The notes: generated by a model not told the origin, from the sequence alone. 64,000 bases of DNA from Kocuria rosea (GCF_023715525.1 NZ_JAMBOG010000003.1:62001-126000), one strand, 5' to 3'. Counted from the first letter of the stretch, positions 42,253 to 51,257 are shown. Program-made: numbers and translations.

Positions 42253-42729
42253 ATGGACTGGGCCGGCTGGGGCCTCTTCGGGCTGCTGGCCACCAGCGCC
42301 CTGACCCTGGTGATGATCACCGCGCAGATGGCCGGCCTCACCCGCCTGGACCTCCCGCTCGTGCTGGGCGCCCTCGTGACCCCGGACCCCGACCGCGCCC
42401 GGGTCGCGGGCGGCTTCCTGCACCTGGCCGCGGGGCAGTGCTTCGCGCTCGGCTACGCGGGCACGTTCGCCCTGCTCGGCCGGAGCACGTGGTGGCTCGG
42501 GGCGCTGCTGGGCCTGCTCCACGGCGCCGTCGCCCTGACCCTGGTCCTGCCGCTCCTGCCCGGGGTGCACCCCCGGATGGCGTCGCACCGTGCGGGGCCG
42601 GCCAGCACGGCCGTCCTGGAGCCGCCGGGGCTGCTCGGGCTGAACTACGGCTTCCAGACCCCCGTGGTCGCCGCCGTGGCCCACGTCCTCTACGGCGCCC
42701 TCCTCGGTCTGCTCCTCGGGCCGGGCTGA
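42253..42729 (+). CDS. small four-helix membrane protein, unknown
   Basis: 158 aa. Helices at about 8-28, 60-80, 84-102 and 135-155. NYGFQTPVVAAVAHVLYGALLG is the most distinctive stretch. I do not recognise a named family; similar hypothetical proteins accompany many actinobacterial metabolic genes. 15 bp upstream of the GH15 gene, likely one transcript. Confidence 0.65.
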   Translation: MDWAGWGLFGLLATSALTLVMITAQMAGLTRLDLPLVLGALVTPDPDRARVAGGFLHLAAGQCFALGYAGTFALLGRSTWWLGALLGLLHGAVALTLVLPLLPGVHPRMASHRAGPASTAVLEPPGLLGLNYGFQTPVVAAVAHVLYGALLGLLLGPG

Positions 42730-42744
42730 GCGGCGGAGGCGGCG

Positions 42745-44577
42745 GTGCCGGCGACAGGGCGGGGCGAGGACGCGCCCCCTCCCGGGGCGGTTCCTCCGCG
42801 TCCGGTGCCGATCGGCGAGCACGGGCTGCTGGGCGGCACCCGCACGGGCGCGCTCGTGACCGGCGACGGGACGATCGACTGGTGCTGCCTGCCGCGCTTC
42901 GACGGCGAGCCCGTGTTCGGGGCCCTGCTCGGCGGGCCCGGGGCGGGACGCTTCCGCCTCGGCCCCGCCGGACCCGCGGCCCCGTCGGCGCGGCGCTACC
43001 GCGGGCACACCGCCACCCTGGAGACGACCTGGGCGACCGGCTACGGCCGCCTGGTGCTCCGGGAGGCGATGGTGGCGGAGGTGTCCGGGCGGCTGCTGCC
43101 GGCCACCCTGCTGGTGCGGCAGCTGTCCGCCGAGGGCGCCCCGACGAGCGCCGTGGTCGACTTCGACCCCCGGCTGGGGGAACGGCACCGGCGCCCCCGC
43201 GTCCGCCGCGGACCGGTGCTCGTGTGCGACTTCGGCCGGCTCGCCCTGTCCCTGGGCGCCGACCCGCCCGTGGAGGTGGAGCCCGGCCGCCCGGGGACCT
43301 TCACCGTGGTGCCCGGCCGGCCGGTCACCTTCGTGCTGGCCGCCGCCCACGGCGAACCCCTCGTCCACGTCGACCCGGCCACCGCCTGGGGCCTCGTCGA
43401 GGCCGACGAGGCCCTGTGGCGGGAGTGGGCGGCGGGCATCGACCAGGGCCTGCCCTTCCGGGAGGCCGTGGTCCGCAGCATGCTCACCCTGCGCCTGCTG
43501 ACCTGCTCCCCCTCCGGGGCGCCGGTGGCGGCGCCGACCACGTCCCTGCCGGAGGACCCGGGCGGGGTGCGCAACTGGGACTACCGCTACACGTGGCCGC
43601 GCGACGCCAGCATCGGGGTGAGCACCTTCCTCGGCACGGGGAAGGTGCTGGAGGCGGAGCGCTTCCTCGGGTGGCTGCTGCACGCCAGCCGTCTGGACCG
43701 GCCCCGGCTGCCCGCGCTGCTCACCCTGATGGGGTGCCGCGTGCCCGCGGAGCGGTCGCTGGCGGGGTGGCCGGGCTACGCCGGGAGCGCGCCGGTGCGC
43801 ACGGGCAACGGCGCCGCCGACCAGCACCAGCTCGACGGGTACGGGTGGGTGGTCGACGCGGCGTGGACCTATGTGCAGGCCGGCCACCGGCTGAACTCGG
43901 AGGCGTGGCGGGCGATGCGGGGCTTCGCCGACCTGGTGGCCCGGCGGTGGCGGGAGCCCGACGCGGGGATCTGGGAGCTGCGGGCGGACGCGGCCCACCA
44001 CGTCCACTCCAAGCTGATGGGCTGGCTCGCCCTGGACCGGGCGCTGCGGATCGGGCAGAGCCACCGCCTGGGCGAGGAGCAGCGGCGGCGGTGGCGGACC
44101 GCCCGGGACGAGCTGGCCGCCGAGGTCAGGACCCGCGGCTTCGACCCGGCCCGGGGCAGCTACACCCGCGCCTACGGCTCCCCCGACCTGGACGCGGCCC
44201 TGCTGCTGCTCCCCGCCCTGGGCTTCGAGCCCCCCGGCTCGCCCCGCAGCCGCGGCACCGTGGACGCCGTCCGGCGCGAGCTGTCGGCCGGCGGGCCTCT
44301 CCTGTACCGCTACCCGCCCGGCCGCGACGGCCTGCCCGGGGGCGAGGGGGCCTTCCTGCCCTGCTCGTTCTGGCTCGTCCAGGCGCTGGCCCGGACCGGG
44401 CGCCGCGCCGAGGCGACCGAGCTGTTCGGGGCGCTGCTCGCACGGGCCACCCCGCTCGGCCTCTACGGGGAGGAGATGGACCCGGCCACCGGCGCCCACC
44501 TGGGCAACTTCCCCCAGGCCCTCACCCACGCCGCGCTCGTCCAGGCGGTGCTCACGCTGCGCGACACCGCGCCCTAG
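42745..44577 (+). CDS. GH15 family glycoside hydrolase (glucoamylase/trehalase type)
   Basis: 610 aa, GTG with GGCGGAGG seven bases upstream. An N-terminal beta-sandwich (about 20-260) starts IGEHGLLGGTRTGALVTGDG with IDWCCLPRFD. The (alpha/alpha)6 barrel then begins at VRNWDYRYTWPRDASIG, the substrate-binding loop. The two catalytic acids are in DAGIWELR (general acid) and YGEEMDPATGAHLGNFPQAL (base). The bacterial subgroup includes trehalases and glucoamylases; which one cannot be decided here. No signal peptide, so cytoplasmic. Confidence 0.9.
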   Translation: MPATGRGEDAPPPGAVPPRPVPIGEHGLLGGTRTGALVTGDGTIDWCCLPRFDGEPVFGALLGGPGAGRFRLGPAGPAAPSARRYRGHTATLETTWATGYGRLVLREAMVAEVSGRLLPATLLVRQLSAEGAPTSAVVDFDPRLGERHRRPRVRRGPVLVCDFGRLALSLGADPPVEVEPGRPGTFTVVPGRPVTFVLAAAHGEPLVHVDPATAWGLVEADEALWREWAAGIDQGLPFREAVVRSMLTLRLLTCSPSGAPVAAPTTSLPEDPGGVRNWDYRYTWPRDASIGVSTFLGTGKVLEAERFLGWLLHASRLDRPRLPALLTLMGCRVPAERSLAGWPGYAGSAPVRTGNGAADQHQLDGYGWVVDAAWTYVQAGHRLNSEAWRAMRGFADLVARRWREPDAGIWELRADAAHHVHSKLMGWLALDRALRIGQSHRLGEEQRRRWRTARDELAAEVRTRGFDPARGSYTRAYGSPDLDAALLLLPALGFEPPGSPRSRGTVDAVRRELSAGGPLLYRYPPGRDGLPGGEGAFLPCSFWLVQALARTGRRAEATELFGALLARATPLGLYGEEMDPATGAHLGNFPQALTHAALVQAVLTLRDTAP

Positions 44578-45005
44578 CGGATCCGCTCGAAGTGCAGCTG
44601 CATCCACGGGGCCCAGTCGCCGCCGGCCTGGCGCTCCCACAGCGCGTCCATGGCGTCCGCGCCGGTGAGGCGCAGCGTCGAGCGCACGCCGTCTCCCGTC
44701 AGGAGCAGCACGCCCTCGCCCGCCGGGGCGAGGCGCATCTCGTCGTAGCGGCCGCTCGCGTCGAAGGCGCGCATGGCGAGCGCGCCGCGCCCGTCGGGGT
44801 CCCCGATGAGCTCGAGCGCGACGGTGCGCGCGCCGCCCACCAGCACGTCGACCCGGTGGAGCACCCACCGGCCGCCCTCCATGAGCTCGTACTCGTCGGT
44901 GCCGGCGATCGCCGCCTCCCGGGCGCCGGTCCGCGCCAGCACGTGCCCGCTCGTGCGCCAGAGCCCGAGCAGCGGGCGCAGTCCGTCCAGGGCCTCGGCG
45001 TCCAC
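44574..45005 (-). CDS. lipocalin-like hypothetical protein (DUF1579-like)
   Basis: 143 aa from GTG 45005 with GAGGAGG upstream. Beta-rich: LLGLWRTSGHVLARTG, GRWVLHRVDVLVGGARTVALE, LLLTGDGVRSTLRLTG. The pattern of alternating strands after a GxWxxxG start resembles DUF1579/THAP4-like beta barrels. It converges with, and overlaps by 4 bp, the GH15 gene. No function assigned. Confidence 0.6.
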   Translation of the reverse strand: MDAEALDGLRPLLGLWRTSGHVLARTGAREAAIAGTDEYELMEGGRWVLHRVDVLVGGARTVALELIGDPDGRGALAMRAFDASGRYDEMRLAPAGEGVLLLTGDGVRSTLRLTGADAMDALWERQAGGDWAPWMQLHFERIR

Positions 45006-45319
45006 GGGTCCTCCTCGGGCGCCCCTCCCGGACGGGGCGGGAGGGGCCGGGGAACGTGACGTGCCTGTGCCCGCCGCCGGTCCGCCGCCACCGCACGGCA
45101 TGTCCCGATCGTGGGGCCGTCCGGCGCCGGGGTCAAGCGGCGGCTCCCGTCGTCGACGGCGCGTGGCGGAGGAGACGCTCCTGCGCCGGGCCCCGCGCAC
45201 GACCTTTCCCGCCACATCCGGGAACGATCCGCCGAACCCCTTCCGCGGCGGTCCCGCCCCGCCCACAATCGTGAACAGACCGTGCCACCGCCCTCTCACC
45301 CACCGGAAGGAGGACCGCC
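45006..45319. other. 314-bp spacer without a gene
   Basis: Contains a perfect 9-bp hairpin, GCCCCTCCC at 45021-45029 with GGGAGGGGC at 45039-45047, in the leader of the minus-strand gene. A strong GGAAGGAGG site for the next plus gene sits at its right end. Short open frames here lack family features and codon bias. I see nothing else. Confidence 0.5.
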
Positions 45320-45688
45320 GTGACCGCGTCCGAGAACTCCTCCGCCCCTCCGTCCGCCACGCACTACGAGCAGGCCCTCACGGACGCCACCGAGATCCGC
45401 GGCCTCACGCCCGCCGAGAAGCTGGTGCTCCTCACCCTGGCCGCCCGCGCCAACGCCGCCCACGGGCAGCCCGTGGGCGTCATCCCGTCGGACCTCGCCG
45501 ACCGGCTCGGGTACCAGCGGAAGACCATCGCCCATGCGCTCACGAAGCTCGAGGACGCCGGCTACATCAGCCGGACCCCGCAGAGCAGGCCCACCCCCAG
45601 TGGCGGGACCGTGCGCAGGGGCGAACTGGTGACCTTCCACTACGAGGTCCTGCGCGCCGCCCGCAGCACGGAGCGGACCCACCGCTGA
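45320..45688 (+). CDS. winged-helix DNA-binding protein
   Basis: 122 aa, GTG 45320 with AAGGAGG nine bases upstream. LTPAEKLVLLTLAARANAAHG then VIPSDLADRLGYQRKTIAHALTKLEDAGYISR is a helix-turn-helix with the wing at TPSGGTVRRGELVTFHYEVL. The pattern is that of helix-turn-helix domains for plasmid-replication or MarR-type proteins ('helix-turn-helix domain-containing'). No ligand domain, so possibly a simple constitutive DNA binder. Confidence 0.75.
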   Translation: MTASENSSAPPSATHYEQALTDATEIRGLTPAEKLVLLTLAARANAAHGQPVGVIPSDLADRLGYQRKTIAHALTKLEDAGYISRTPQSRPTPSGGTVRRGELVTFHYEVLRAARSTERTHR

Positions 45689-45831
45689 CCGCCCCCGGTG
45701 GCCGCGGGCGGCCCCGGGCCCCCGGACGGCGGGATGACAAGGGACTTTCGTCTGGTGCGGGGCATAGATGTGGGGACAGGAAAGGGCCTCCCCGCTGGTC
45801 CGGGAGCACCTAGGATGAGTCCGTCCAGTCA

Positions 45832-45872
45832 TCCGCACCCCCCACGGACGAGTCCGCACCCCCACGGACGAG
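45832..45872 (+). repeat. imperfect 21/20-bp direct repeat in a 5' region
   Basis: TCCGCACCCCCCACGGACGAG at 45832-45852 is followed directly by the same sequence with one C fewer at 45853-45872. It ends seven bases before the ribosome site of the gene at 45882. Confidence 0.8.
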
Positions 45873-45881
45873 GAGGCACCC

Positions 45882-46343
45882 ATGACCGTCGACGGCTGTT
45901 TCGCCGAGGCCCAGCGCTACCTGCAGTCCTGCTCGCCGGCGGGGCTGACCGTCAAGCGCTTCGACATCGTCGACGACATCGCGGAGCTGACCGTGGCGTT
46001 CACCCCCGAGGCGCTCGAGCGGGTCCTGGCCTCCGAGCTGCGCGCCACCGGCGGCCCCACCGACTGGGACGACCCGGAGGCGCCGATGGAGCCCGGCTCC
46101 CCCACCTGGGCCCACGCCATGGAACTGGCCGCGTTCTTCAACGACGACTACTTCAGCCAGGTCCTGCTCGCCCGCCACGAGGCGGCCCTGGGGGCCATCC
46201 TGGCCGCCCACGGGCACGAGGGGACGCCCGTGGGCGCCCGCCCCGACTACACCCCGGCCGCCCTGATGCTCTGCCTGCGGGCGCTCAAGGCCCAGCACCT
46301 GCGCGGGCCGGGTCCGGCCGCGCCGGCAGTGCACGCCGCCTGA
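45882..46343 (+). CDS. hypothetical protein
   Basis: 153 aa, ATG 45882 with GAGGAGGCACCC upstream. Alpha/beta: FAEAQRYLQSCSP, VKRFDIVDDIAELTVAFTPE, then helices WAHAMELAAFFNDDYFSQVLLA. Two Cys only (CFA, SCS). No domain I recognise. The TAGGAT at 45811-45816 may be its -10 box, which would place the 20-bp repeat in the untranslated leader. Confidence 0.6.
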   Translation: MTVDGCFAEAQRYLQSCSPAGLTVKRFDIVDDIAELTVAFTPEALERVLASELRATGGPTDWDDPEAPMEPGSPTWAHAMELAAFFNDDYFSQVLLARHEAALGAILAAHGHEGTPVGARPDYTPAALMLCLRALKAQHLRGPGPAAPAVHAA

Positions 46344-46371
46344 CGTCCGAGCGGCCCCGGACGGCCGGCGC

Positions 46372-46776
46372 TCAGCCGCCCCCGTCCAGCAGCGGCGCAA
46401 CCCGGTACGGGACGACCGTGCGCAGGAACATGCTGGTGGAGGCCCGCAGGATGCCCGGGCACAGCCGGATCTCCTCGGAGACACGGTAGAGGTCCTCGGG
46501 GTCCCTGGCGACCACGCGGCACAGCAGCTCCGTCTGCCCGGCGGGGGCGAACACCTCGATCACCTGCGGGATGGCCCGCAGCCCGGCGATCGAGGCCTCG
46601 AGCTGGTGCTGGTCGAGCTCCACGGCCACGCTCGCGCCCAGGCCGCAGCCCAGGGCCGCCGGGGAGACCCGCGTGCTGTGCAGGCGCAGCGCCGGGCTGG
46701 TCCGGAAGCGATCGAGCCGCGCCGGGACGGTGCCGCGCGCCAGCCCGGTGCGCTGGGTCAGGGCCAGCACGGTCAT
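46372..46776 (-). CDS. Lrp/AsnC-family regulator lacking the first HTH helix
   Basis: 134 aa from ATG 46776. The AsnC ligand domain (RAM) is intact: VAVELDQHQLEASIAGLRA, VIEVFAPAGQTELLCRV, YRVSEEIRLCPGI. Of the HTH only the recognition half is present (TVLALTQRTGLARGTVPARLDRF). Full-length homologues are about 150 aa and begin with LD-x2-D-x2-IL-x-ALQ before DPRMTVLALA. The codons just upstream (IRPADPR) extend the match a few residues but no such helix follows in any frame. Either the start is internal and unusual or the gene is truncated. Confidence 0.7.
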   Translation of the reverse strand: MTVLALTQRTGLARGTVPARLDRFRTSPALRLHSTRVSPAALGCGLGASVAVELDQHQLEASIAGLRAIPQVIEVFAPAGQTELLCRVVARDPEDLYRVSEEIRLCPGILRASTSMFLRTVVPYRVAPLLDGGG

Positions 46777-46822
46777 CCGCGGGTCCGCGGGCCGGATGCT
46801 GCCCGGGGAGCCCGTGCCGGAC

Positions 46823-47797
46823 TCAGCCCCGGGGGCCGGGGAGGCGGGGGTCGAGGAGCCGGGCGTAGGTGGCCTGGGTGCGCACGGGCACGAAGCCGAC
46901 GGACTCGTAGAGGGCGCCGGCGCCGGTGGGGTTGGCGGAGTCGACGGTCAGCTCGACGGCCGACCAGGTCCCGGCGGCCGCGGCGGCGGCCACGGTCCCG
47001 AGGAGGACGGCCCGGGCGAGCCCCTGTCCCCGGGCGTCCTGGCGGGTGCCGACGGCCGCGACGTACAGGCTGCCCTCGGCCCACTGCGCGGCGAGGCAGT
47101 AGGCGAGGACCCGTCCGCTCCCGTCGCGGGCCACCCGCCAGACGTCCTTGCGGTTGGCCCGCGCGTCCACCACGTCCGTCCAGGACTCGGGGGTGCAGGG
47201 CGTGGTCCCCCAGTGGGTGGCGAAGGCGTCGTTGTGGGCGAGCCGCAGCTGCTCCGCCATGGCGTCCTCGTACGGCTCCACCCGGGCGCCCGGCGCAGGC
47301 ACGGGGGCGCCGGGCAGCGGCCGGGCCATGTCCGTGAACCACCGCACCGGCGCGTAGCCGCGTCCGCTCAGCAGGGCGCGGGCGTCCGCGCCCTCGACGC
47401 CGCCGGAGGCGCGCAGCTGCACCGGCGCCCCCGGGTGCCTCTGCGCGGCGATCGCGGCGGCCCGGGGCTCCATCCGGTCGAAGAGCGCGGTGGCGATGCC
47501 CCTGCCGCGCCAGGCCGGGTGGACGCCCCCGCCGAGGTCCGCGCGGACCGGGCCCGTGGCCGTGCGCTCCATGCTCACGTGCACCTGGCCGTAGCCGACC
47601 ATGGTCCCGCCCGCCCACACGCCCCACGTGTCGGCGGCGGCGTCCACCCCGGCCATGGTCAGCTCCTCGGCCAGGTCCTCGGCGGTGTACGTCTCGCCGG
47701 TGCCGTCCGCCTCGGCCAGCACGTGGGTCAGCGCGGACCACTGCGGGGTGTCCCGGGCGGTCAGGGGACGGAAGCGCGGTGCGTCGTCGGGGCTCAC
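46823..47797 (-). CDS. double GNAT-domain acetyltransferase (mycothiol-synthase-like)
   Basis: 324 aa from GTG 47797 (an ATG at 47869 gives 24 more residues; neither has a good ribosome site). Two GNAT repeats: the first has GVHPAWRGRGIATALFDRME (acetyl-CoA pyrophosphate loop R/Q-x2-G-x-G/A), the second VGTRQDARGQGLARAVLLG and NPTGAGALYESVGFVPV. The two-domain layout is that of MshD, but length and context do not allow a firm call. Confidence 0.8.
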   Translation of the reverse strand: MSPDDAPRFRPLTARDTPQWSALTHVLAEADGTGETYTAEDLAEELTMAGVDAAADTWGVWAGGTMVGYGQVHVSMERTATGPVRADLGGGVHPAWRGRGIATALFDRMEPRAAAIAAQRHPGAPVQLRASGGVEGADARALLSGRGYAPVRWFTDMARPLPGAPVPAPGARVEPYEDAMAEQLRLAHNDAFATHWGTTPCTPESWTDVVDARANRKDVWRVARDGSGRVLAYCLAAQWAEGSLYVAAVGTRQDARGQGLARAVLLGTVAAAAAAGTWSAVELTVDSANPTGAGALYESVGFVPVRTQATYARLLDPRLPGPRG

Positions 47798-47903
47798 AGG
47801 TGCAGACGCTAGCCCACCCGCGCCCGGTGTCACGGCGACACCGCCGGTCCGGCCCGTCGATGACGGCACCGGGGCCGGGCGGGCCGGGGCGGCGGGACGC
47901 CGC

Positions 47904-48695
47904 TCAGTCGTCCCAGCCCTCCTGGGGACTCGCGCAGCTCTCGCGGAACACGTACTGGGAGATCCGCCGCCGCTCCCGGGAGGACCAGTCGATCGCGGGG
48001 CGGCGCTGCTCCTCGGGCACGTAGCCGAGGCGGTAGACGGCCATGAGCTCGAGCTCCTCGGGGACCTCCAGCAGCTCCACGATCTCGACCCAGCGGGCGG
48101 GGGCCTCCATGGGGAAGGAGACGAACTGGATGCCCATGCCGAGCTCCACGGTGGTCAGCCACAGGTTCTCCACCGCCGCGCCCATGGAGAACAGCGAGTA
48201 GAACCCGGACAGCTCCCCCGGCCGGTACTCGCGGCGGTCGAGCATGACGCCGAGCAGCAGGGGCGAGCCGGCCACGAGCTTCTGGTTCTCGGCGCCGAGC
48301 GTCTGCGGCACCCGCAGCCGGTTCATCATGGCCTGACCGCTCGGGGTGAAGGCCTTGCCCGTGAAGGGCCGCAGCACCGCCGGGAGCTTGTCGAAGAGCA
48401 TGCCGAAGCGCTGCTCGTCCATCTCCTGCCGGCTGAAGCGGAAGTAGCGCTTGTACCGGTCGAAGAACGTCCCCTCGGCCATCACCTGCGTCATGGACTC
48501 GCCGCTGATCCGCGCGATCCGCTCGATGGTCCCCCGGTCCTCGACGACCACGAAGCGCCACGGCTGGCTGTTGAACTGGGACGGCGCGGCCGCGGCCGCC
48601 TGCAGCAGCAGCTTCTGGTGCTCGGGCGCGACCGGGTCCGGGAGGAACGGCCCGTTGGTGGTGCGGCGGCGGAAGACGACGTCGAGGAACTCCAT
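47904..48695 (-). CDS. nitroreductase-family FMN protein
   Basis: 263 aa, ATG with GGAGAG upstream. Nitroreductase fold: [36 protein letters not shown] (FMN phosphate-binding), [18 protein letters not shown] and the C-terminal LGYVPEE segment. Reduces nitro or quinone groups or flavin with NAD(P)H. The downstream 48 residues are longer than in the smallest members. Confidence 0.85.
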   Translation of the reverse strand: MEFLDVVFRRRTTNGPFLPDPVAPEHQKLLLQAAAAAPSQFNSQPWRFVVVEDRGTIERIARISGESMTQVMAEGTFFDRYKRYFRFSRQEMDEQRFGMLFDKLPAVLRPFTGKAFTPSGQAMMNRLRVPQTLGAENQKLVAGSPLLLGVMLDRREYRPGELSGFYSLFSMGAAVENLWLTTVELGMGIQFVSFPMEAPARWVEIVELLEVPEELELMAVYRLGYVPEEQRRPAIDWSSRERRRISQYVFRESCASPQEGWDD

Positions 48696-48725
48696 GTGCT
48701 CTCCGGTTCGGTCGGGACGGGACGG

Positions 48726-49106
48726 TCAGGACGGGCCCGCCGCGCGCAGGAGCGCGGCGGCGTAGAACGGGGCCGCGGACAGGGCCGCGAGGGCGTGCCG
48801 GCGGGGGTGGCCCTGGGCGGGGGTGCCGATGTGGGGCAGGGCGGCGAGCGGCAGCAGCGCCGGGGCAAGAGCCCGGCCCGCCGCCCGCCGGGAGGGCGAG
48901 GCCGAGAGCGCGCAGCGGGCCGCGGCCAGCGCGGTCGTCGTCGTCGTGGCGACGTAGAGGGCGTGGTGGATCCAGCGGAACCGGCCGGTGCGCACCAGGC
49001 CGGAGCCCACGGACGCCCCCAGGGCGGCGTTGGCGGCCCAGCAGGCGGAGGCCAGTCCGACCCAGGGCGCGGACGGCGCTCCTGCGCCGCGAACGGGATG
49101 CCCCAC
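48726..49106 (-). CDS. small membrane protein, unknown
   Basis: 126 aa, ATG 49106. Four short hydrophobic stretches, for example PWVGLASACWAANAALGAS and WIHHALYVATTTTTALAAA. 30 bp upstream of the nitroreductase gene and probably cotranscribed with it. No recognised family. Confidence 0.55.
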   Translation of the reverse strand: MGHPVRGAGAPSAPWVGLASACWAANAALGASVGSGLVRTGRFRWIHHALYVATTTTTALAAARCALSASPSRRAAGRALAPALLPLAALPHIGTPAQGHPRRHALAALSAAPFYAAALLRAAGPS

Positions 49107-49217
49107 GCGACCTCCCTCCGTCGGCTCCGGGTCGGGGTGCCCAGTCTACTGACGCATCCGGGCGGCGGGTCGCCCGTCGTCCGTGACGGGCGGGGCGCGC
49201 CGGGAAACAATGGGGGA

Positions 49218-49985
49218 ATGTCCTCCGTCCCGACACGGGCCCGGCCCGACCTCTCACGCCGCGACCACGAGCTCCGGGAGCTCATGGACGACCCCGGCTG
49301 CGATCTCGCGGCGCTGCACCGCACCTACGCCCGCTTCGACCTCGTGAACCAGCTGCTCTCCGGGTGGGCGGCGACCTACCGGCGCCGGATCCGCCCCCTC
49401 GCCGAGCCGGGCCGCCCGCTCGACGTGCTGGACGTGGGCTCCGGCGGCGGGGACGTCGCCCGGTCCCTGGCCCGGTGGGCGCACCGGGACGGGGTCGAGC
49501 TGCGGATCACGGGCATCGACCCGGACGCCCGCGCGCTCGCGTGGGCTGCCGGGCGGACGGCCCGCTGGGCCGCCCGGCACCCGGAGGTCACGCCGCCGGT
49601 GTTCCGCCGGGCCGCCAGCGGGGAGCTCGTGGCGGCGGGCGAGACGTTCGACGTCGTGATCTCCAACCACCTGCTGCACCACCTGGACCCGGACGCGGTG
49701 GTGGCCTTCGTGCGGGACTCGCAGCGGCTGTCCCGCCGGCTGGTGGTGCACAACGACCTCGTGCGCAGCGCCGCCGCCTACCGGCTCTACGCGGTGGGCG
49801 TCCTGCCGCTGGCCCCCGGCTCGTTCCTGCGCACCGACGGGCTGCGCTCCCTGCGCCGCGCGTACGTCCCCGCCGAGCTGCGGGAGCTGGCCGGGCCCGG
49901 CTGGCAGGTCCTGCCCGGGTCCTTCGCCCACCAGCAGCTGATCCGTTCCCGTTCACTTGCGCTTCACACGGATCCCCCACGCTGA
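49218..49985 (+). CDS. class I SAM-dependent methyltransferase, type III-PKS-associated subgroup
   Basis: 255 aa from ATG 49218. ELRELMDDPGCDLAALHRTY and FDLVNQLLSGW open the protein, motif I is LDVLDVGSGGGDVARSL, and SNHLLHHLDPDAVVAFVRDS is the acceptor-binding region. The opening DLSRRDHELRELM pattern is shared by methyltransferases that sit with type III polyketide synthases, UbiA prenyltransferases and FAD reductases. None of those partners is here. Instead sqdB follows after 50 bp. Confidence 0.82.
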   Translation: MSSVPTRARPDLSRRDHELRELMDDPGCDLAALHRTYARFDLVNQLLSGWAATYRRRIRPLAEPGRPLDVLDVGSGGGDVARSLARWAHRDGVELRITGIDPDARALAWAAGRTARWAARHPEVTPPVFRRAASGELVAAGETFDVVISNHLLHHLDPDAVVAFVRDSQRLSRRLVVHNDLVRSAAAYRLYAVGVLPLAPGSFLRTDGLRSLRRAYVPAELRELAGPGWQVLPGSFAHQQLIRSRSLALHTDPPR

Positions 49986-50000
49986 GACCCGGTCCTTACG

Positions 50001-50020
50001 GGGGCGGCGGCCGCCGCCCC
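50001..50020. promoter_or_regulatory. 20-bp perfect GC palindrome before sqdB
   Basis: GGGGCGGCGG followed immediately by its reverse complement CCGCCGCCCC, between the methyltransferase stop (49985) and the sqdB ribosome site (GGAG at 50027-50030). Could end methyltransferase transcripts or act as a stem that tunes sqdB translation. Confidence 0.5.
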
Positions 50021-50035
50021 GAGAACGGAGTTGAG

Positions 50036-51250
50036 ATGAAGATCGCGATCCTCGGTGGCGACGGCTTCTGCGGCTGGCCGACCACACTGCACCTGTCGGC
50101 GCGCGGGCACGACGTCGTCGTCGTCGACAACTTCTCCCGCCGGGCGATCGGCGAGGAGCTGGGTGCCGAGTCCCTCACCCCGATCCGGTCCCTCGCCGAG
50201 CGCCGCGCCGCGTGGGAGGAGCTCACGGGCCGGAGCGTCGGCTTCGCCGGGATCGACCTCGCCCGGGACTACGAGGCGTTCCTCGACCTGCTGGTGACCG
50301 AGCGGCCGGACGCGGTCGTGCACTTCGCCGAGCAGCGCGCCGCGCCCTTCTCCATGAAGTCCCCGCGGCACAAGCGCTACACCGTGGACAACAACCTCAA
50401 CGCGACGCACAACGTGCTCGCCGCGGTCGTGGAGTCGGAGCTGGACGTGCACGTGGTCCACCTCGGGACCATGGGCGTCTACGGCTACGGCACCGCCGGG
50501 ATGCGGATCCCCGAGGGCTACCTCGACGTGGAGGTCACCGGGGAGGGCGGCGGCGTCGCACAGCAGATCCTCTACCCCTCCAACCCGGGCTCGATCTACC
50601 ACATGACCAAGGTCCTCGACCAGACGCTGTTCGCGTTCTACGCGAAGAACGACCGGCTGCGGATCACGGACCTGCACCAGGGCATCATCTGGGGCACCAA
50701 CACCCGGGAGACCGGCCTCGACGAGCGGCTGGTCAACCGCTTCGACTACGACGGCGACTACGGCACCGTGCTCAACCGCTTCCTCATGCAGGCCGCCGTC
50801 GGCCACCCGCTCACCGTGCACGGGACCGGCGGGCAGACCCGGGCGTTCATCCACATCCAGGACATGGTCCGCTGCGTGGAGCTCGCGCTGCTCCACGCCC
50901 CGGCGCGCGGCGAGCGCGTGAAGATCTTCAACCAGATGACGGAGACCCACCGGGTCCGGGACCTCGCCCGCCTCGTGGCGGAGCTGACCGGCGCGCAGGT
51001 GGAGACGGTGCCGAACCCGCGGCAGGAGTCCCCGGAGAACGACCTGCACGTGGTCCACGACGCGTTCCTGGACCTGGGCCTGCGACCCACGACCCTGTCC
51101 GAGGGACTGCTGCTGGAGGTCGAGCAGACGGCCGCCCGCTGGGCCCACCGGGCGGACCTCTCCAGGATCCCGGCCACGTCCCTGTGGACCCGGCAGCGGA
51201 GGGCCGGGATCCCCGCGTCCCGGACCGGCGCCGCGCCGGTGGGCGCCTGA
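50036..51250 (+). CDS. sqdB: UDP-sulfoquinovose synthase
   Basis: 404 aa, ATG with CGGAG upstream. Makes UDP-sulfoquinovose from UDP-glucose and sulfite. MKIAILGGDGFCGWPTTLHL is the NAD-binding Rossmann; FAEQRAAPFSMKS is a SqdB-specific block. Catalytic residues: Thr145 in GTMGVYG, Tyr188 and Lys192 in SIYHMTKV. The DLHQGIIWGTNT and RFLMQAAVGHPLTVHGTGGQTR segments are also typical of SqdB. Thr145 coincides with the plant SQD1 number. Length about 400 is normal. The following GT4 gene is the partner transferase; spacing 7 bp. Confidence 0.96.
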   Translation: MKIAILGGDGFCGWPTTLHLSARGHDVVVVDNFSRRAIGEELGAESLTPIRSLAERRAAWEELTGRSVGFAGIDLARDYEAFLDLLVTERPDAVVHFAEQRAAPFSMKSPRHKRYTVDNNLNATHNVLAAVVESELDVHVVHLGTMGVYGYGTAGMRIPEGYLDVEVTGEGGGVAQQILYPSNPGSIYHMTKVLDQTLFAFYAKNDRLRITDLHQGIIWGTNTRETGLDERLVNRFDYDGDYGTVLNRFLMQAAVGHPLTVHGTGGQTRAFIHIQDMVRCVELALLHAPARGERVKIFNQMTETHRVRDLARLVAELTGAQVETVPNPRQESPENDLHVVHDAFLDLGLRPTTLSEGLLLEVEQTAARWAHRADLSRIPATSLWTRQRRAGIPASRTGAAPVGA

Positions 51251-51257
51251 GCCGCGG

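Noticed and set aside
40492-45096. Long open frames on both strands across ilvD and GH15 (1534 and 1468 codons)
   Set aside because: Shadow frames of ilvD and GH15, caused by scarcity of stop codons at high GC.
45111-45323. 70-codon ORFs in the 314-bp spacer
   Set aside because: Overlapping frames with Arg/Pro/Gly composition only, no SD site.
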